From NCBI GenBank assembly GCA_048262255.1, contig JBLXFH010000001.1:1736001-1800000 (forward strand): a DNA stretch of 64,000 bases. Reading direction: 5' to 3'. The notes under the pieces are model-generated. The model was not told the origin of the DNA and searched no databases. It saw only the letters and a list, made by a program, of their open reading frames with translations. Shown here piece after piece: positions 60,922 through 64,000 of this stretch. The stretch is from JABMNT01 sp048262255 (GTDB lineage: Bacteria > Pseudomonadota > Alphaproteobacteria > Rhodospirillales > Casp-alpha2). A program made the position numbers and the translations under genes. Within the stretch, counting starts at the first letter, position 1. The number at the start of each line of letters is the position of its first letter.

Positions 60922-61806
60922 ATGAGCGAACCGGGGACACCGCCGGTCATTGGCGTGATTGGCGGCAGTGGCGTTTACGAAATCGACGGTCTTGAAAACA
61001 CCCGTTGGGAAAAAGTCAGCTCTCCCTTCGGCGAACCGTCGGACGAATTGTTTTTTGGCGAACTGGAGGGCCAGCAGATGGTTTTCCTGCCACGTCATGG
61101 CCGGGGTCACCGGATTCCGCCGTCGGAGTTGAATTATCAGGCCAATATTGATTGCCTGAAACGGGCGGGCGTCACGGAAATCATTTCCGTTTCGGCTTGC
61201 GGTTCGCTTAAAGACGAACTGCCGCCCGGTACTTTTGTCATCTGCGATCAGTTTATCGACCGGACCTTCGCCCGGCAAAAAAGCTTTTTCGGTACCGGCC
61301 TAGTTGCCCATGTGGCGCTCGGCCATCCCGTCTGCTCGCGCCTGGGCGACGCCATTGAAGAAGCGGTCAAGGAACTGGATATCCCCTATCAACGGGCAGG
61401 TACCTATCTTGCCATGGAAGGCCCGCAATTTTCCACATTGGCCGAGTCCAACCTCTATCGTAGTTGGAATTGTGACGTTATCGGAATGACCAACATGCCG
61501 GAGGCCAAACTGGCCCGTGAAGCCGAGATGTGTTACGCGACCGTCGCCATGGTCACCGACTACGATTGCTGGCACCCGGACCATGATCATGTGACGGTTG
61601 AAGCGATTATCGCCGTCTTGCTTGGCAATGCCGACAAGGGCCGTGCCCTTGTCAAAGCGACAGCACCAAAGCTCGCAGGACGCCATGAGACTTGCCATGC
61701 CGGCTGTCAGACGGCGCTGGAAATGGCGTTGATTACGGCGCCCGATGCGCGCGACCCGGCCATGGTTAAAAAGCTCGATGCCGTTGCCGGGCGGGTGCTG
61801 GGTTAA
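60922..61806 (+). CDS. mtnP: S-methyl-5'-thioadenosine phosphorylase
   Basis: 294 residues, PNP/UDP phosphorylase-2 family. Cleaves MTA to adenine and methylthioribose-1-phosphate. IGVIGGSGVYEIDGLE, FLPRHGRGHRIPPSELNYQANI, GTFVICDQFIDRT, YLAMEGPQFSTLAESNLYR, VAMVTDYDCW. mtnA follows after one gene, matching its product. Confidence 0.96.
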   Translation: MSEPGTPPVIGVIGGSGVYEIDGLENTRWEKVSSPFGEPSDELFFGELEGQQMVFLPRHGRGHRIPPSELNYQANIDCLKRAGVTEIISVSACGSLKDELPPGTFVICDQFIDRTFARQKSFFGTGLVAHVALGHPVCSRLGDAIEEAVKELDIPYQRAGTYLAMEGPQFSTLAESNLYRSWNCDVIGMTNMPEAKLAREAEMCYATVAMVTDYDCWHPDHDHVTVEAIIAVLLGNADKGRALVKATAPKLAGRHETCHAGCQTALEMALITAPDARDPAMVKKLDAVAGRVLG

Positions 61807-61876
61807 CGCCGGACGGTTTAAGCCATGCGTGAGCCAATGAGACGTTCCTTCCCTCAGCGGCCCCCCGTTGATGGCC

Positions 61877-62332
61877 ATGTCTGACCCAGGACAGGTCCGG
61901 CGGGCATTGCCTGAGTATGAGAGCGCTGTACAGGTCATCGCCGAGGAGGCATATGCGCCCTATATTAAGCGGATTGGAAAACGCCCGGCTCCGATGGATG
62001 CGGATTTTAATGCGCACAGGCTCAAACAGGAATTGTATGTGTATCTTGTCAAGGGACAGGTTGTGGGTTTTATCGTGACCTATGTAAAAGACGATTGTCA
62101 GTTTGTCGAAAATATTGCCGTCGGGAAAAGTGCGCAGGGGATGGGAATCGGGGCAAGTCTGATGGCGTACGCTGAAGAAATGGCACATGAGAATAAAAAA
62201 TCTATTGTCAGGCTGTATACCAATGAAAAAATGACGGAAAGCCGGGATTTTTACCTGTCGCTTGGTTTTGTTGAGATGGAACGGCGGTGTGAGCTGGGAT
62301 TCAATCGAATTTATCTAGAAAAAAGGTTGTAA
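61877..62332 (+). CDS. GNAT-family N-acetyltransferase
   Basis: About 151 residues. Acetyl-CoA motif A in NIAVGKSAQGMGIGASLMAYAEEMA; motif B near RLYTNEKMTESRDFYLSLGFVE. Start is ambiguous among TTG 61868, ATG 61871 and ATG 61877, none with a clear ribosome-binding site. Inserted between mtnP and mtnA, so co-transcribed; substrate unknown, small molecule likely. Confidence 0.85.
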   Translation: MSDPGQVRRALPEYESAVQVIAEEAYAPYIKRIGKRPAPMDADFNAHRLKQELYVYLVKGQVVGFIVTYVKDDCQFVENIAVGKSAQGMGIGASLMAYAEEMAHENKKSIVRLYTNEKMTESRDFYLSLGFVEMERRCELGFNRIYLEKRL

Positions 62333-62333
62333 A

Positions 62334-63440
62334 ATGAAGGTCAACGGAACCCCTTATCGGACCATATGGTTGAGTGATGACCAATGGGCGGTTGAAATCA
62401 TCGACCAACGTAAACTGCCGCATGACTTCGTGGTTGTGCGGCTGGAGGACCTGTCCGCCGCCTGTACGGCGATCCGCGATATGTGGGTGCGCGGAGCGCC
62501 GCTAATCGGTGCCACGGCAGCCTATGGCATGGCGCTGGCGATGCATTCCGACGCATCAGACGCGAATGTGCAGGTCGCCTATGACCGGCTATATGAAACA
62601 CGCCCGACGGCGGTCAACCTGCGCTGGGCGCTTGATGATCTGAAAGCCTTGTTATCTCCTTTGCCGGCAGCACAGCGGCGCGATGCCGCCTATCGGCGGG
62701 CCTTTGAGATTGCCGATGAGGATGTACAGATTTGCTCTTCCATTGGCGACCATGGCAAAGAACTGATCGAAGCCGCCTGGATCAAGAAGGGGCGTCCGTC
62801 GCTTGCCGATGGGGGGGTCAATGTGCTGACCCATTGCAATGCGGGCTGGCTGGCGACGGTCGATTGGGGCACGGCGCTGGCTCCCATATACAAAGCCCAT
62901 GATGCGGGCATTCCGGTTCATGTCTGGGTTGACGAAACCCGCCCGCGAAATCAGGGGGCCAGTCTCTCGGCCTGGGAACTGGGACAGCATGGGGTGCCGA
63001 ATACGCTTATTGTTGATAATGCAGGCGGTCATTTGATGCAGCATGGCAGGGTTGATCTGGTGATTGTCGGTACCGACCGGACAACGGCGACGGGCGATGT
63101 CTGCAACAAGATCGGCACCTACCTGAAAGCCCTGGCGGCGCAAGACAACGGCGTTCCGTTTTATGTCGGCCTGCCAAGCCCAACCATCGATTGGACGCTC
63201 TCGGATGGGGTGAAGGAGATCCCCATTGAAGAGCGCGATCCAGCGGAAGTCACTGTGATGACAGGACGGGCGGCTGACGGAAAAGTAACGGATGTGCAGA
63301 TCAGCCCGGACGGCGCCAAGGCGGCCAATTTCGCCTTTGATGTGACACCGCGCCACCTGGTCACCGGTCTGATTACCGAGCGCGGTGTTTCGGAAGCCTC
63401 ACTAGCCGGTTTATCGGCGCTGTTTCCGGAAAAAGCCTGA
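62334..63440 (+). CDS. mtnA: S-methyl-5-thioribose-1-phosphate isomerase
   Basis: 368 residues, eIF2B-alpha-like fold. Converts methylthioribose-1-P to methylthioribulose-1-P. Motifs: RGAPLIGATAAYGMALA, NVLTHCNAGWLAT (catalytic Cys), VWVDETRPRNQGA, VDLVIVGTDRTTATGDVCNKIGTY (catalytic Asp) and FYVGLPSPTIDW. AAAAGG precedes the ATG. Acts directly after MtnP. Confidence 0.96.
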   Translation: MKVNGTPYRTIWLSDDQWAVEIIDQRKLPHDFVVVRLEDLSAACTAIRDMWVRGAPLIGATAAYGMALAMHSDASDANVQVAYDRLYETRPTAVNLRWALDDLKALLSPLPAAQRRDAAYRRAFEIADEDVQICSSIGDHGKELIEAAWIKKGRPSLADGGVNVLTHCNAGWLATVDWGTALAPIYKAHDAGIPVHVWVDETRPRNQGASLSAWELGQHGVPNTLIVDNAGGHLMQHGRVDLVIVGTDRTTATGDVCNKIGTYLKALAAQDNGVPFYVGLPSPTIDWTLSDGVKEIPIEERDPAEVTVMTGRAADGKVTDVQISPDGAKAANFAFDVTPRHLVTGLITERGVSEASLAGLSALFPEKA

Positions 63441-63444
63441 GCCT

Positions 63445-64000
63445 CTATTTCATAACCAGACAGTATTGGCGTTTGGCTTTCAGGGCCTTGCACAAGGTGC
63501 TGGCGGCGATGTGGTCATTGGCCTCGACTCCCAGCCGGAGCATGGTGCCCTTGTTGTCTTTCAGGGAGACGCGACGAGTCGTTTTTTCATAAGAGGACAG
63601 CAACGCCTTGTATCGGCTGCTGATTTCCCGCCAGCCGCGCTCTAATGCTTGCGGTCCTTTGTAGGAGGCCAGATGGACAAAAACGCGATTTTCCGGTTTT
63701 GTCGTCATCATCTGTTTTTCTTCAACAGGCGTGACGGGGGCAGCATCGGGAGCGTCTGAAACTTTCTTTGAATTGGCTTCATGAAACGGTGGCGGCAGGA
63801 CGATTTCCATGGGTCCGGTTTCCGCTGGTGGCGGTGCGATTTCCGTCATTTCGGGTGCCGGGGTCAGGACCACACCCTCGGCTTCCAGCCGTTCCGCCAG
63901 CCATTGGCTGCGAAAGCGCGCGATATCAGATACGCTGCCGTCATAAACCAAGGTGTTGTTGCAGGTCAGGGACGTGGTTTTGAAGTAATCGCCTTCCGCC
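63445..64000 (-). CDS. SPOR-domain protein (N terminus beyond window)
   Basis: Partial: the frame stays open to the right edge with plausible sequence (FKTTSLTCNNTLVYDGSV upstream of the TTG at 63951), so the start lies outside the window. The visible C-terminal part has a Pro/Glu/Ala-rich linker and a SPOR domain (about the last 80 residues: FVHLASYKGPQALERGWREISSRY ... LRLGVEANDHIAASTLCKALKAK). SPOR domains bind denuded glycan strands, suggesting an envelope role. Converges on mtnA. Confidence 0.8.
   Translation of the reverse strand, partial: AEGDYFKTTSLTCNNTLVYDGSVSDIARFRSQWLAERLEAEGVVLTPAPEMTEIAPPPAETGPMEIVLPPPFHEANSKKVSDAPDAAPVTPVEEKQMMTTKPENRVFVHLASYKGPQALERGWREISSRYKALLSSYEKTTRRVSLKDNKGTMLRLGVEANDHIAASTLCKALKAKRQYCLVMK

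Overview
The window reads as a densely packed alphaproteobacterial chromosome segment. Supporting signs are the gene orders rplU-rpmA-obgE-proB-proA-nadD-rsfS-rlmH, gpmI-envC-ctpA-(divergent polysaccharide deacetylase)-rppH and hldD-lgt-midA-pgeF-M24-...-prs-rplY-pth-ychF, a MarR/OmpR-type regulator block beside ilvE, a phasin gene, and Gram-negative envelope genes (hldD, an LpxR-like protein, CFA synthase). The DNA is moderately GC-rich. I cannot resolve family or genus; a marine Rhodospirillales-, Sneathiellales- or Emcibacterales-like organism would fit. No insertion sequence, integrase, CRISPR array or rRNA operon was seen.

Layout: (1) 0.4-5.8 kb, a four-gene selenium cluster: a PhnD/PhnC/PhnE-like ABC transporter of the putative selenate type, overlapping a flavoprotein-SelD fusion. 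(2) 5.9-11.3 kb, CFA synthase, a small exported protein, a membrane PAS histidine kinase, tRNA-Ser(CGA) and a JmjC/cupin ribosomal-oxygenase-like protein. (3) 11.4-17.4 kb, the ribosome/proline/NAD run rplU to rlmH. (4) 17.4-24.9 kb, an accessory block between rlmH and gpmI: msrA, gamma-carbonic-anhydrase-like protein, LpxR-like protein, a LysR regulator divergent from an EgtD-like methyltransferase plus MFS transporter, and three interleaved XRE-type regulators with strong palindromes. (5) 25-33.6 kb, gpmI and envelope genes (envC, ctpA, deacetylase), rppH, a Ca/Na exchanger, and an SDR/folB pterin pair. (6) 34-40.7 kb, uvrC, pgsA, molybdenum cofactor genes mobB-moeA-moaD-moaE, a HAD phosphatase with no standard start codon, and a LOG-family protein. 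(7) 40.7-48.8 kb, ilvE, MarR + OmpR-type two-component system, a NarL-type regulator, csaA, phasin, TetR, proC, ybjN, ubiK. (8) 49-60 kb, hldD, lgt, midA, pgeF, an M24 protein lacking metal ligands, two related lipoproteins, prs, rplY, pth, ychF. (9) 60.2-64 kb, a dienelactone hydrolase, the methylthioadenosine salvage genes mtnP and mtnA, and a SPOR-domain protein that runs off the right edge.

Functional links: the transporter and SelD fusion would import and activate selenium. EnvC and CtpA act in peptidoglycan remodelling, and the SPOR protein may. moeA/moaD/moaE/mobB belong to one cofactor pathway, lacking moaA, moaC and mobA here. prs, nadD and the mtn genes supply or salvage nucleotides and methionine. 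The least explained items are the LysR/EgtD-like/MFS unit, the XRE/S24/XRE regulator island with its operators, the four-fold repeated lipoprotein domain in two neighbouring genes, and the selenium cluster.
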